A stretch of DNA of 64,000 nucleotides from Streptomyces sp. SCSIO 30461 (GTDB lineage: Bacteria > Actinomycetota > Actinomycetes > Streptomycetales > Streptomycetaceae): positions 7,172,001 through 7,236,000 of the forward strand of contig NZ_CP146101.1 in NCBI RefSeq assembly GCF_037023745.1. Reading direction: 5' to 3'. Both the position numbers and the translations under genes were made by a program. Position 1 is the first letter of the stretch, and each line of letters starts with the position of its first letter. The notes beneath the pieces are model-generated. The model saw only the letters and a program-made list of their open reading frames with translations, had not been told where the DNA came from and did no database searches. This document shows, piece after piece, positions 1 through 9,084 of the stretch.

Positions 1-2
1 AC

Positions 3-470
3 ACCTCCTGGTCCGTGCGCGTACCGCGCCGCCTCCAGGAACTCCGTCTCGACCTCGCGAAGGCGGGCGACGAGCTCGCCCAGAAGTTCGACCGCGCGCC
101 GACCGTCGGTGAGCTGGCCGAGCGTCTCGGCATCAGCAGGGACGAGGTGGTCGAGGGCATGGCCGCGAGCAACGCGTACACCGCGAGCTCGCTGGACGCC
201 CAGCCCGACGAGGATGACTCGGAGGGCGCGCTGGCCGACCGGATCGGCTACGAGGACCGCAGCCTGGAGGGCATCGAGTACATCGAGTCACTCAAGCCGC
301 TGATCGCCTCGCTGTCGCCGCGTGACCGCAAGATCCTCTCGCTGCGTTTCGTGGTGGGCATGACCCAGTCGGAGATCGGCGACGAGCTGGGCATCTCGCA
401 GATGCATGTGTCCCGGCTGCTCGCGCGCACGCTGAACAAGCTGAGAAAGGGCCTCACGGTCGAGGAGTGA
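3..470 (+). CDS. RNA polymerase sigma factor, SigB/SigF/SigG subfamily (5' truncated by window edge)
   Basis: C-terminal ~155 residues of a sigma-70-family factor; the start lies upstream of the window. The visible part begins at the end of region 2.4 (TSWSVRVPRRLQEL), runs through region 3 (APTVGELAERLGISRDEV), and ends with a region 4 helix-turn-helix (MTQSEIGDELGISQMHVSRL) that would contact the -35 element. The SWSVRVPRR signature and short region 3 are typical of the stress and sporulation factors of the SigB/F/G group in Streptomyces. These are usually controlled by anti-sigma kinases; none is visible here. A strong hairpin follows, so it is probably the last gene of its transcript. Which paralogue it is cannot be told from this fragment. 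Confidence 0.93.
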   Translation, partial: TSWSVRVPRRLQELRLDLAKAGDELAQKFDRAPTVGELAERLGISRDEVVEGMAASNAYTASSLDAQPDEDDSEGALADRIGYEDRSLEGIEYIESLKPLIASLSPRDRKILSLRFVVGMTQSEIGDELGISQMHVSRLLARTLNKLRKGLTVEE

Positions 471-529
471 CGCCTCGCCCGTAGGGCATGCCGCGGCAGC
501 GCGGCAGCGGCCCCTTCCGAGGGCATCCG

Positions 530-560
530 AAGGGTCCATTCCGTCAAGGGATGGGCCCTT
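530..560 (+). terminator. Rho-independent-type terminator after the sigma factor gene
   Basis: Inverted repeat with 13-nt arms at 530-542 and 548-560 around a 5-nt loop. All 13 positions pair, two of them as G-U, and a short T-rich stretch (CCTTATT) follows. It separates the sigma factor from the glycan operon. Confidence 0.7.
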
Positions 561-622
561 CCGCCTTATTGACGGTGCGGTCCGGAATGCGCCACATTGA
601 GCCCGGGGTTCAGGGGGGTCAT

Positions 623-1855
623 ATGGCGATCAACGGGGCATTGGACGCGTGGATGCGCGACCGCACCGGCCGGGAGTGCCTGTATGTGCCGTCGTGCCGC
701 TTCGGCCTGTACCTGGCGCTGCGCCACTGGTGCAGACCCGGCGGGCGGGTGCTGATGTCCCCCGTCAACGATGACGTGATCTTCTTCGTGGTGCTCGCGG
801 CCGGACTACGGCCGGTACAGGCGCCGCTCAACGCCCGGGACGGCTCCATCGACCCGGCAGCCGTTCCGGACGCATCATGGCGGAGCCTCTCCGCCGTGCT
901 CACCACCAATCTGTACGGCAACCCCGACCCCGCACCCGCGCTGCGCGACCGCTGCGACACGCTGGGCATCCCACTGATCGAGGACGCCGCGCACGCCATC
1001 GGTTCACAGCTGCCGGACGGGAGGCCGGTCGGCGACTACGGGGACGCGTCGGTGTTCTCGCTCTCCAAGCACGCGGGGGCCAAGGCCGGAGGCTTCCTGA
1101 CCGTCGCCGACCCTGCGCGACGGTCCGCGCTCGAAGAGGCACGCGACGACCTGCTGCTGCCTTCGCGTGCGTTGTCCGAACTCGCCTACGCCCTGCGGCC
1201 GTACGCCGAGGCTTCGGTGCGCGGACTGAGGCTGGTGCGGGCCGCGCGGGCCGTGCAGCGACTGCTCGGGCTGGCAGAGCGCGAGGCGATACGCATGCCG
1301 CTGCGGGCCGCCGAGTTGGAACGGGCGGTGACCGGTGCGCCCGCCCTCGGGCTGTTCCACTCCTGGGTGCGGGTCGACATGCACACCTACCGGATGGCGC
1401 CCGGGGCGGCCAGACTGCGGCGTTCCGCCCGGCTGCTCGACCGCCTCGACGAACGTCTGGCGGCCCATCTCGACGGTACGCGACGACTGTTGGACAGCCC
1501 CTGGGGAGCGCCCGGTCCGGGCTCAGGCGGCAGCCGCGGACCCGGCTTCGTACAACCGCTGTTCCGGGTGCCACTGCTGGTCGCCGACCGGGACGCGGCG
1601 ATCGCCGCGTTGGCGCGCCGGCGGATCACCACCGGCTATCTCTACGATCCGCCGCTCGACGACTACGCCTCCGCCCTGTTCACGGACCCGTCCCCGGATC
1701 CCGCGCCCGCCCGCTGGTTCGCCCGCCATGCCCTGCCGGCCGACCCGCTGAAGGCGAAGCAGGTGCTGGCGGTGCTGCGTACGGACGGCATCCGTCCCGC
1801 CGAAGGGGCCGCCGCAGGACTCGTCGGCCCGTACCGGGACGGGACCGGTGGCTGA
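623..1855 (+). CDS. DegT/DnrJ/EryC1-type PLP-dependent aminotransferase-like protein
   Basis: 410-residue fold-type I PLP protein. The region LIEDAAHAIGSQ matches the family's PLP-contacting Asp segment, and the Schiff-base lysine is probably the K in VFSLSKHAGAKAGG. Family members aminate keto-sugars for polysaccharides or antibiotics; some relatives lack transaminase activity, so the substrate is open. Start chosen at ATG 623 because a G-rich Shine-Dalgarno (AGGGGGG) lies 5-6 nt upstream; longer in-frame starts lack one. Its stop overlaps the GTG of the next gene by 8 nt, so the two are probably translationally coupled. It is the first gene of a two-gene surface-glycan operon. Confidence 0.82.
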   Translation: MAINGALDAWMRDRTGRECLYVPSCRFGLYLALRHWCRPGGRVLMSPVNDDVIFFVVLAAGLRPVQAPLNARDGSIDPAAVPDASWRSLSAVLTTNLYGNPDPAPALRDRCDTLGIPLIEDAAHAIGSQLPDGRPVGDYGDASVFSLSKHAGAKAGGFLTVADPARRSALEEARDDLLLPSRALSELAYALRPYAEASVRGLRLVRAARAVQRLLGLAEREAIRMPLRAAELERAVTGAPALGLFHSWVRVDMHTYRMAPGAARLRRSARLLDRLDERLAAHLDGTRRLLDSPWGAPGPGSGGSRGPGFVQPLFRVPLLVADRDAAIAALARRRITTGYLYDPPLDDYASALFTDPSPDPAPARWFARHALPADPLKAKQVLAVLRTDGIRPAEGAAAGLVGPYRDGTGG

Positions 1856-3266
1856 CACCGCACGACTGGGCGGACGGGGACGCGCACCGGCGACGCCAGA
1901 GGCAGCCGGTACCTCCCGGGGCGATGGGGACTCCCTGTTCCGCAACGCCTATGCCCTGATGTTGTCGACCGGTGTATCGGCCGCGCTCGGGCTCGGCTTC
2001 TGGCTGGTGGCCGCGCGGTACTACACCGAGGAGGCGGTCGGCCAGGGCTCCGCCGCGATCGCCGCCATGCGGTTGCTCGCATCGGTCACCGCCACCACGA
2101 TGATCGGCGCGGTGGTGCGCTACGTGCCGAGGGCCGGGCGGGCCACCGCAGGACTGGTCTGGCGTGTGTACACGGCCAGTTCCGCCGTGGTGTGCCTGGT
2201 GTGCGCGGGCTTCCTGCTCACGCTCGACCTGTGGGGACCCTCGTATGCGCCCCTGCACGGTCCGGCCGCAGGGCTGGTCTTCACCGCCGCATGTGTGGCC
2301 TGGGCGCTGCTGACCCTCCAGGACGGGGTGCTCACCGGGCTGCGCAAGGCGGTCTGGGTGCCCGTGGGCAACGCCGTGTTCTCGCTCGGCAAGCTGCTGC
2401 TGCTCGTCGCGTTCGCCACCGCCCTGCCGGTGCTCGGGGTCTTCGTGTCCTGGGCGGCGGCCATCGCGCTGTCCGTACTGCCGCTGGGCTGGCTGGTGTT
2501 CGGCCGGCTCATTCCGTGCCAGGCGGCTGCCGACCACGACCGCGAGCCGCCTCGGCTGCGGGACATCGGGCGGTTCCTGGCCGGGGACTCGGTCGGTGCG
2601 CTGTTCTCGCTGGCGGTGATCAACCTCGTACCGGTGATGGTCGCCGTGCGGTTCGACGCGGCGCACAACGGCTTCTTCTACATCGCCTACACCGTCGGCG
2701 GCACCATGGAGTTCATGGCCATCAACATGGCCTCATCGCTGACCGCGCACGCCTCGCACAGCCCGGAGGGCCTGGCCGACGGCGTACGCGGGGCACTGCG
2801 CAGAATGACGCTGCTGCTGGTGCCCGTGGTGCTGGTCCTGGTGGTGTTCGCCCCGCGGATCCTCGCACCGTTCGGCCCGGACTACGCCGAGCACGGCACC
2901 CTGGTGCTGCGGCTATTGGCCGCAGCCGCGCTGCCGCGGGTCGTGGTCGAGCTCTACATAGGGGTGCTGCGGGTCCAGGGGCGTACGGGCGCCCTGGCGG
3001 TGCTCCAGGGAGCGATGTGCGTGTCGGTGCTGGGCAGCACGGCGGTGCTGCTCGGACCGCTGGGCATCTCGGGCGCGGGCCTCGCGGTGCTGCTGTCGAT
3101 GACAGCCGTGGCCCTGGCCGCGGCGCCGGGCGTCAGAGCCGCCCTGGCGGGCCGCCCACCCCGTCGGCGTGTGTGGCGCTGGCGGTCGGGGGGTCGGCGT
3201 ACCGGTGCCTCCTGTCCAGGCGGACGGCGGACGGAAGGCGTCAGCGGGTCGGGACGGGCTGTCTGA
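1848..3266 (+). CDS. Polysaccharide flippase-like multi-pass membrane protein (Wzx/MVF-type)
   Basis: 472 residues with about 12-14 hydrophobic segments and the layout of the MOP (MATE/Wzx/MurJ) superfamily: an early segment (SAALGLGFWLVAARYY), a family-like FGPDYAEHG loop before a late helix, and a basic C-terminal tail. Such proteins flip lipid-linked oligosaccharides across the membrane. The start overlaps the aminotransferase stop by 8 nt. Its last 26 nt overlap the 3' end of the convergent GH26 gene. Substrate unknown, but neighbours with glycosyltransferase, deacetylase and acyltransferase functions make a surface glycan likely. Confidence 0.82.
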   Translation: MADTARLGGRGRAPATPEAAGTSRGDGDSLFRNAYALMLSTGVSAALGLGFWLVAARYYTEEAVGQGSAAIAAMRLLASVTATTMIGAVVRYVPRAGRATAGLVWRVYTASSAVVCLVCAGFLLTLDLWGPSYAPLHGPAAGLVFTAACVAWALLTLQDGVLTGLRKAVWVPVGNAVFSLGKLLLLVAFATALPVLGVFVSWAAAIALSVLPLGWLVFGRLIPCQAAADHDREPPRLRDIGRFLAGDSVGALFSLAVINLVPVMVAVRFDAAHNGFFYIAYTVGGTMEFMAINMASSLTAHASHSPEGLADGVRGALRRMTLLLVPVVLVLVVFAPRILAPFGPDYAEHGTLVLRLLAAAALPRVVVELYIGVLRVQGRTGALAVLQGAMCVSVLGSTAVLLGPLGISGAGLAVLLSMTAVALAAAPGVRAALAGRPPRRRVWRWRSGGRRTGASCPGGRRTEGVSGSGRAV

Positions 3267-4395
3267 AGTAGGGGTCGCGCCCGGCGATCCGGTAGCCGTC
3301 CAGGCCGGGGCCGCTGTCGACCGTGAGGTCGCAACCCGCTCCCGGCACCGCGCGGTTCCAGTGCACCAGCGCCCGCACCCGGGGCAGGCTCGGAGCGACC
3401 TGGGGGATACGGGCGTACCAGTCGCGCTGGCGCTGCGGCAGGACCGGATCGGGCGCGGTGGCGAACTCCGCGAGCATCAGCGGCTTGCGGTCGGAGATGT
3501 GCGCACGCAGCCAGTCGTAGGAAGGACGCTGACTGCGTTCGAAGTCCAGCCAGTTCGGGGATCTGTGGCAGAGGTAGTAGTTGTACTGGTCCATGCCGAT
3601 CCAGTCCACGTAGTCATCACCCGGGTACAGCCGTTTCATCAGCTCGGCGTTGCCGAGGTAGCCGGAGACGGTCCACACCCACACCACGTTGTCGACGCCG
3701 AGCCGGCGGAAGCGGTCGTGGATGTGGCGGTAGGCGGCGACGAACTCCTCAGGGCTGCCCGCGCCCTCCTTGATGCGGAAGTCGGCCTCCTGGTCGAAGG
3801 AGAAGAACAGGCGCTTCCCGTAGGCCTTCAGGCGGCGCGCCTGGGGGTCGATGATGTCGCGGTCGTACGCGCCCGATGCGATGTTCTTCCAGCCCAGCTG
3901 GGTCTCCGTCCAGTTGGCGTGGTGCGGCTCGGTCCAGACCGTGGACTCCCAGGCCAGCATCAGCAACCGGTCGCGGCCCAGTTCCTGTTCGTCGGCGGTG
4001 AGCAGTCGGCCGTCCAACGGGGTGCGGGACATGTCGTGGTAGTTGTAGACGAGATCGAGCCTGCGGCCGATCTTCGCTTCGAACGCGTACACCGCCTCGG
4101 TGAGGGAGCCGCTGGGCGCGTACGGGATGTAGGCGCCCCACCAAGCCCCGCAGCGCGGCTCCAGCTTCTCGGTGGGCGCGCAGGAGCCATCGGGGAACGC
4201 GCCGGATGCCGCGTTGCCGGGCAGCGCATGGCCACCCGGGGAGCCCGGATCGTCCTCCCTTCCGTCGCCATGGGCGATCCACACCCCGAGACCGGCGAGC
4301 AGTGCGCCGATGGTGGCGAGGACGACGGCGTAGGCACTCCGCGTCGTCCGCGTGGCCCTCGTGCCCCTGGGGTGTGCGGGGTGGGTTCCCGTCAT
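3241..4395 (-). CDS. Glycoside hydrolase family 26-like, membrane-anchored or secreted
   Basis: 384 residues. An N-terminal hydrophobic segment (AYAVVLATIGALLAGLGVWIA) acts as signal or membrane anchor, followed by a (beta/alpha)8 domain resembling GH26 (beta-mannanase and related). Candidate catalytic residues are the Glu of SFDQEADF (acid/base) and the Glu of PLMLAEFAT (nucleophile). The WVWTVSGYLGN and GMDQYNYY segments fit substrate-binding loops. Last gene of a minus-strand cluster; its ATG overlaps the preceding stop (ATGA). In Streptomyces, GH26-like genes inside polysaccharide loci probably trim the exported polymer. The true linkage cleaved is unknown. Confidence 0.8.
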   Translation of the reverse strand: MTGTHPAHPRGTRATRTTRSAYAVVLATIGALLAGLGVWIAHGDGREDDPGSPGGHALPGNAASGAFPDGSCAPTEKLEPRCGAWWGAYIPYAPSGSLTEAVYAFEAKIGRRLDLVYNYHDMSRTPLDGRLLTADEQELGRDRLLMLAWESTVWTEPHHANWTETQLGWKNIASGAYDRDIIDPQARRLKAYGKRLFFSFDQEADFRIKEGAGSPEEFVAAYRHIHDRFRRLGVDNVVWVWTVSGYLGNAELMKRLYPGDDYVDWIGMDQYNYYLCHRSPNWLDFERSQRPSYDWLRAHISDRKPLMLAEFATAPDPVLPQRQRDWYARIPQVAPSLPRVRALVHWNRAVPGAGCDLTVDSGPGLDGYRIAGRDPYFRQPVPTR

Positions 4396-4835
4396 CCGCC
4401 GCTCCCGGGCTCGGGGTCCGACGCGGGACGGGTCCGCTCGACCGCTCCCCGGGTGGCCGCGGGCAGCGGCAGTCCCGGCAGGGCGGCGGCGAGCGTGGCG
4501 AAGCAGGCGAGCGACACCAGGAATGCGGTGGCCGAAAAGGCCTGGACGAGCAGCAGCGAGGTGGCCGTGAGCGCACCCAGCGAGAGGCTGACCGGGGCGG
4601 CCAGCGCGAGCGCCTCAAGCCGGGCCCCCGGCCGCAGTCCGCCACCGTCCGGCTGCGGGTACAGCAGGGCGAGTCCCGGGCCCATGACCGTGAATGCGAG
4701 CACCGGGAGCCAGCGCAGCGGGGACCCGCCGGGCAGCGCGGTCGCTCCGAGGGCGATCCAGCCGGATGCGGCCAGGGCGGTTCTGAACCCGATGTGTCCC
4801 GGCTTCATGGTGTGCATGACCCGCATAACCCGCAT
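4392..4835 (-). CDS. Small integral membrane protein, unknown function
   Basis: 147 residues with about four hydrophobic segments and a charged C-terminal tail. No family recognised. Start at ATG 4835 is supported by AGGGAG about 6 nt upstream; the next two ATGs (MRVMRVM) are less well placed. It ends in an ATGA overlap with the GH26 gene and starts 19 nt after the large membrane protein, so the three are probably one transcript. Likely accessory to glycan assembly by position only. Confidence 0.6.
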   Translation of the reverse strand: MRVMRVMHTMKPGHIGFRTALAASGWIALGATALPGGSPLRWLPVLAFTVMGPGLALLYPQPDGGGLRPGARLEALALAAPVSLSLGALTATSLLLVQAFSATAFLVSLACFATLAAALPGLPLPAATRGAVERTRPASDPEPGSGG

Positions 4836-4854
4836 GACGATCTCCCTGTCACGG

Positions 4855-6726
4855 TCACCGGCTGCTGTACCGGAGGACGAGCCCGTGCTCGCTCTCCTCC
4901 ACGATCCGGAAGAGCGGGGACGCCGTGAGCGCCGCCTTCAGCGCCGTGAACCCGCCGGGCGGCAGATATCCCTCACCCGTCACGGCCTTCTCCTGGGTCG
5001 GTGTGAGGATCACGTACGCCGACCGCCCCTCGGGTATCCCACGGGCCAGGTAGCCCGCCGGGTCCTTGAGCATCCGCAGATTCTCCGGGATGTCCTGCTC
5101 GGTGAAGAACCAGCGCTCATAGTGGTCGTAGCGGTGGTACGCACCGGGGAACGAGCCGGTCGTGGCGAGGATCAGCGCTCCCTCCGGCGCGCGGTCGTAG
5201 GCCCGTCGGGTCAGGGCGAGCTCCGCGGGCGGCGCGTAGTGCATGCCTTCCTTGCCGTAGTACGAGGGCAGGAAGCCGGCCGACAGGGCGATGAGCACCA
5301 CAGGCAGGGCGGGCAGCGCGATCCTCCGGGCCACGGTCAGGGCGCGGCGGCGGCCGGCCGCCGCCGGGACGAGCGCGGCGGCGGCGAAGAACGCGGTGCC
5401 GGGAAGCCCGAAGAGATACACCCTGAAGAGCATTTCGCCGCCGTAGTCGTTGACCGCGAACATCGGCACCGGCGCCGCCGCGGCCAGCAGCAGCGGCAGC
5501 GCGCTCCGGGTCAACCGGCGGCGCAGCAGCACCGCAGCACCGGCGAGCACGGCCAGCAAGCCCACCATGGCGATATTGGCGGCGCCCACCAGCTCGGGTC
5601 CAGGACCGGTCGGCTCCCCCGCGTATCCCGCACGGGAGTTGGACAGCAGATCGCCCGCCGATTCGCGCAGCGTGCCGAGCGTGTCCAGGAACAGCGTCCG
5701 CCCCATGGTGAGGTCCCAGACCACCATGATCAGCACGGCGACGGTGAGCAACCCCCAGTTGCGGTAGCGGCGGGTGAGGCACAGCGCGGCCAGGGTCGCG
5801 CACAGCATCACCGGGGTGAGCTGGTGCGAGGCGTTGATCGCGGCCATCAGCGGGGCGGCGATCGCGACGGCGACCGCCCGCTGCCGGGTCCCGGTGGGTG
5901 GCGGCACCGCGGCGGCGGCCGGGTCGAGTCCGCCGCGCTCGCGCAGCCGACCGGCGGAGCCCGGCCTCACGAAGTGCCGCACGACGAGAGCCAGCACGGT
6001 CAGATACAACAGATACGCGAAACCCTGCGGGGAGAGGTAGTCCTGTCCCACCCAGTTGGCGAGCTGGAAGATCCACACCGCCGTCCACACCAACCGCCAG
6101 TCGTCGCTGAAGGTGCGGTAGACCAGCACGAGTACCGGCAGCATGAGCGCACCGAGTGCGACCGGCGCCCAGTTGGTGTACGCCGCGGCGGCGTCCACGC
6201 CGAAGGCACGCACCAGGGCCGCGTTGAGCGCGAAGAACCCGGGCCACTGGTCGTACGCGGACATCCCGCCCGAGAGCTCGGCGGTCGGATGGACCGCGCC
6301 TTCGGCCAGGATCCGGGTGATGACGGCGTCGTGTTTCGACGCCCAGGCGTAACGCACGGAGTCATAGAGCAGCGCAGGCGGCGCCTTCAGCGCGACGAGC
6401 ATCGCGAGGCAGTATGCGGCCGGCCACCACGGGGCGGTCCCGGCGCGCCGCAGGGTGACCAGGAATCCTGCCGTGAGCACGGCGAGGGCGGCGTAGTACG
6501 CCGGGGGGAAGCGGTCCAGCAGCCCGAAGTCGCCGATGTCGCGGAAGTCCGTGCGGGGCACGGCGTACAGCCAGAGGCCTGCCGCGAGCAGGAGCGGCAG
6601 CCGGCTGAACAGCGTCTGGGGGCGGCCGGTCAGTCGGGCGAGGTGCCCTCGACGGCGTCGGGCGGGGGGCGGCGCCGACTCAGGGCCGCCCGTGACCGCC
6701 GTTGCGGGCACGCGTTGCTGCTGCAC
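4855..6726 (-). CDS. Large multi-pass membrane protein, glycosyltransferase/polymerase-like
   Basis: 623 residues, roughly 11-13 transmembrane segments, with long extracytoplasmic portions after the early helices and at the C-terminus (after AGFLPSYYGKEG). The WVGQDYLSPQGFAYLLYL segment and the acidic loop near HDAVITRILAEGAVHP resemble actinobacterial GT-C-like or O-antigen-polymerase-like proteins. I infer a role in polymerising or modifying the glycan built by this locus. I chose GTG 6726 because GGGGGGAG lies 7 nt upstream; the in-frame GTG at 6765 lacks such a site. Neighbours: small membrane protein and GH26 downstream. Confidence 0.7.
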   Translation of the reverse strand: MQQQRVPATAVTGGPESAPPPARRRRGHLARLTGRPQTLFSRLPLLLAAGLWLYAVPRTDFRDIGDFGLLDRFPPAYYAALAVLTAGFLVTLRRAGTAPWWPAAYCLAMLVALKAPPALLYDSVRYAWASKHDAVITRILAEGAVHPTAELSGGMSAYDQWPGFFALNAALVRAFGVDAAAAYTNWAPVALGALMLPVLVLVYRTFSDDWRLVWTAVWIFQLANWVGQDYLSPQGFAYLLYLTVLALVVRHFVRPGSAGRLRERGGLDPAAAAVPPPTGTRQRAVAVAIAAPLMAAINASHQLTPVMLCATLAALCLTRRYRNWGLLTVAVLIMVVWDLTMGRTLFLDTLGTLRESAGDLLSNSRAGYAGEPTGPGPELVGAANIAMVGLLAVLAGAAVLLRRRLTRSALPLLLAAAAPVPMFAVNDYGGEMLFRVYLFGLPGTAFFAAAALVPAAAGRRRALTVARRIALPALPVVLIALSAGFLPSYYGKEGMHYAPPAELALTRRAYDRAPEGALILATTGSFPGAYHRYDHYERWFFTEQDIPENLRMLKDPAGYLARGIPEGRSAYVILTPTQEKAVTGEGYLPPGGFTALKAALTASPLFRIVEESEHGLVLRYSSR

Positions 6727-6880
6727 GGTGCGACTCCCCCCACGGATGTGGTCGCGGCTCGTCACGCCGCTGCCCCTTCAGCGAATTATAGGAACCTGGT
6801 GCGGATTTGAACCCCTCTCACCCGAAATGCAGACGAACGGGCAACCGGCACGCAATCACAGAGGTCACGTTTCGTTCGGC

Positions 6881-7756
6881 TCATCCCGCGAACTCCGGCC
6901 CTCTCACCGCTGCCCGAGCGCGCCGCCACAGCCGCCACCCCATAGTCGGCAGCGAGTCCGGATACGGTGCGACCCGCACTCCCGTGCCCGCCATCCATGT
7001 CCCGACGTCGGCCACACTGTGCCCGCGCCGCACGATCAGCCGGGCGATGCGGTAGGCCTCGTCCCGATCCGAGCTGAGCGCATGGCGTACGGCGACGGCC
7101 GACTCGTATCCGGCGGCACGCGCGGCACGGCGTACGGCACGGCTGTTGTAGCCGTGCGGATAGGCGAGGTGTCGCACCTCGTGGCCCAGGGTGTCCTCCA
7201 GCGCGGCTTTGGAGTGCCGTAGTTCGTGCCGCAGGCGCCGGGGTCCGAGGGTGTCGAGCTGGGGGTGGGTGACCGTGTGCGCGCCGACCTCCAGGCCGTA
7301 CCGCTCCAGCAGCGGTGCCTGGGCCAGCGTCATCATCGGCGCGGGTGGCAGCAGGCTGCGCAGTCCCGGGGTGATGGCACCGGTGGTGAGGTAGGCGGTG
7401 GCGGGCAGCCCGCGGGACGCGAGCGCCTCAGCCGTGGGCCCCGGCAGATCGGCGAAGCCGTCGTCGAAGGTGAGCAGCACGGGCCGGGGCGGGAGTTCGC
7501 CACGGCCGAGTAGGTGGTCGGTGAGAGCGCTGATGGTCACCGGGGTACGCCCACTGGCCCGGACGGCGTCGAGCTGGGCGGAGAAGCCCCTCGGCGTGAC
7601 GCTGAACTCGGCGATCCAGCCGGGCGGGTCGTCCATCACGGCGTGGTAGAGCAGCACGGGTATGCGGACGGGCACGGGTGTACGGGCGGACACCCGGGCA
7701 CTCCGGTCGCTACCGCTGCTACCGCTGCTGCCGCTTGCACTGCCGCCGCCGCTCAT
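6881..7756 (-). CDS. Polysaccharide deacetylase (NodB/CE4 domain)
   Basis: 291 residues. The CE4 domain shows RIPVLLYHAVMD, the metal/catalytic motif LLTFDDGFAD, the zinc motif GAHTVTHPQLD (H-x3-H) and LAYPHGYNS. Family members remove N- or O-acetyl groups from chitin, peptidoglycan or exopolysaccharide. I chose ATG 7756 since it forms an ATGA overlap with the upstream glycosyltransferase; a longer open frame exists but would run back into that gene. No clear signal peptide, only a Ser/Gly-rich N-terminus, so it may act in the cytoplasm or leave by another route. Probably modifies the glycan made by this locus. Confidence 0.9.
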   Translation of the reverse strand: MSGGGSASGSSGSSGSDRSARVSARTPVPVRIPVLLYHAVMDDPPGWIAEFSVTPRGFSAQLDAVRASGRTPVTISALTDHLLGRGELPPRPVLLTFDDGFADLPGPTAEALASRGLPATAYLTTGAITPGLRSLLPPAPMMTLAQAPLLERYGLEVGAHTVTHPQLDTLGPRRLRHELRHSKAALEDTLGHEVRHLAYPHGYNSRAVRRAARAAGYESAVAVRHALSSDRDEAYRIARLIVRRGHSVADVGTWMAGTGVRVAPYPDSLPTMGWRLWRRARAAVRGPEFAG

Positions 7757-9066
7757 CGCGCCGCCTCCCCAGGCCGCACCGCGGGCTTCTCGCCGGTCTT
7801 CTCCCCCGGCTTCCAGGGCAGCGGCATCCCCCGCACCCTTCGCCGGGCCTTGAGGTACCCGACGGGCCCGTACCACATCCCCCGGCGCTCCAGTCGGGAC
7901 AGCTCCCGTGGCCAGGCGTACCGCTGGACGCCGTGCTCTCCCGGCACCCCGTCCTGTCCCTCTCCCCGCTCGGCGGTCATCGCGCGGGCGTGGGCGAGAC
8001 CGCGCGGCAGCCGGGCCAGCAGCGCCGGCACGAGCGCGGGGCGGCGGGCGACGAGGGCGGTGAGATAGGCCGTGAGCCCGGCGCCGTAGCCGTACGCCTG
8101 GTCGCGCAGGTCCTGCGGAGTCTCACGGTGGTGGTGCCAGACCAGCGCGTCCGGGGTGTAGTGCAGCCGGTGCCCGGCGGCGAGTATCCGCACGAAGGCA
8201 TAGAGGTCGTCCCCGCCGCGTGCGGCGGTTCCGGTGCCGGTGGCCGGGTCGAAGCCGCCGACGGCGCGCAGCGCACGGGTCCTGAAGGCCATGTTGGCGC
8301 CCGATCCGAAGCGCCCGGCCGTGAACGGGAAGAGCGGCTCGGCGGCGGCGGGCGGACGGGCCGGATCCCAGGTGCGGGCGGTGAAGCCCTTGGCGAAGCC
8401 GCCGTGGCTTTCGAGCAGGATCTGCGCGGGTGTGCCGAGCCGCGCGGGCAGGATCAGCCCCGTCACACAGCCGATGCGCGGATCGCGCGCGAACGGTGCG
8501 CTGAGCGCGCTGAGCCAGTGCGGGTCGGCGATCACGTCGTCGTCCGTGAACGCGAGCACCGGTCCGTGCGCTGTGGCGATGCCCCTGTTGTGCGCGGCGG
8601 CCAGACCCGGGACGGGCTCGTACGCGTAACGGACCCGGTCGACGTACTTGTAGGTGATGAGCTCGCGGGTGGTGTCGGTGACGGGCGCGTTGTCGACGAC
8701 GACGATCTCGAAGTCGGGGTGGTCCTGGGCGAGCAGCGAGTCGAGGGCCGCGGTGAGCCGGTCGGGGCGCTCGCGGGTGGCGACGACCACGGTGGCCGGC
8801 GGCAGTCCGCTGCTCACCGGCCGTGCGGACGCCGCCGCGCCCAGCCGCTGCCGGGCCCGCTCGACGACTGCCACGGCCTGTTCGGCGAGTACGGTGGCCG
8901 GGTCGGCACCGTCGGGCACGGTCCCGGTGAAGCCTGCGGCGGGCCGTCCATGCAGCCGTACGAGCACGAACACCTCGCCGGGCACGATGGGCGGCGCCCC
9001 CGGGGCCGGTCGCAGCTCGGGTTCGGCGCCGTCGAGATCGAGGTCGAGTTCGGCGACCTGGTACAT
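7753..9066 (-). CDS. Family 2 glycosyltransferase
   Basis: 437 residues. A GT-A fold begins near residue 90 (TVVVATRERPDRL), with the nucleotide-binding VVDNAP stretch, the metal-binding AFTDDDV (DxD-like) motif, and the acceptor-site GGDDLYAFVRI (ED-type) motif. An N-terminal ~85-residue extension precedes it. A strong Shine-Dalgarno (GGAGGGGG) lies just upstream of ATG 9066. It overlaps the deacetylase start (ATGA) and begins 18 nt after the acyltransferase gene. It would add a sugar to the lipid-linked or surface glycan; donor and acceptor are unknown. Confidence 0.9.
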   Translation of the reverse strand: MYQVAELDLDLDGAEPELRPAPGAPPIVPGEVFVLVRLHGRPAAGFTGTVPDGADPATVLAEQAVAVVERARQRLGAAASARPVSSGLPPATVVVATRERPDRLTAALDSLLAQDHPDFEIVVVDNAPVTDTTRELITYKYVDRVRYAYEPVPGLAAAHNRGIATAHGPVLAFTDDDVIADPHWLSALSAPFARDPRIGCVTGLILPARLGTPAQILLESHGGFAKGFTARTWDPARPPAAAEPLFPFTAGRFGSGANMAFRTRALRAVGGFDPATGTGTAARGGDDLYAFVRILAAGHRLHYTPDALVWHHHRETPQDLRDQAYGYGAGLTAYLTALVARRPALVPALLARLPRGLAHARAMTAERGEGQDGVPGEHGVQRYAWPRELSRLERRGMWYGPVGYLKARRRVRGMPLPWKPGEKTGEKPAVRPGEAAR

Positions 9067-9084
9067 GTGCTTCCCCCTCCGTGC

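Noticed and set aside
3169..6810. Very long open frame on the plus strand across the GH26 and membrane-protein genes
   Set aside because: Antisense shadow: repetitive Arg/Gly/Gln composition, no domain, while the minus strand shows clear protein families.
6797..6820. tRNA-like 3' half: GGTTCAAATCCGC-type T-arm on the minus strand
   Set aside because: The T-stem has only three of five pairs and no acceptor, D-arm or anticodon arm can be formed; probably chance or a very decayed remnant.
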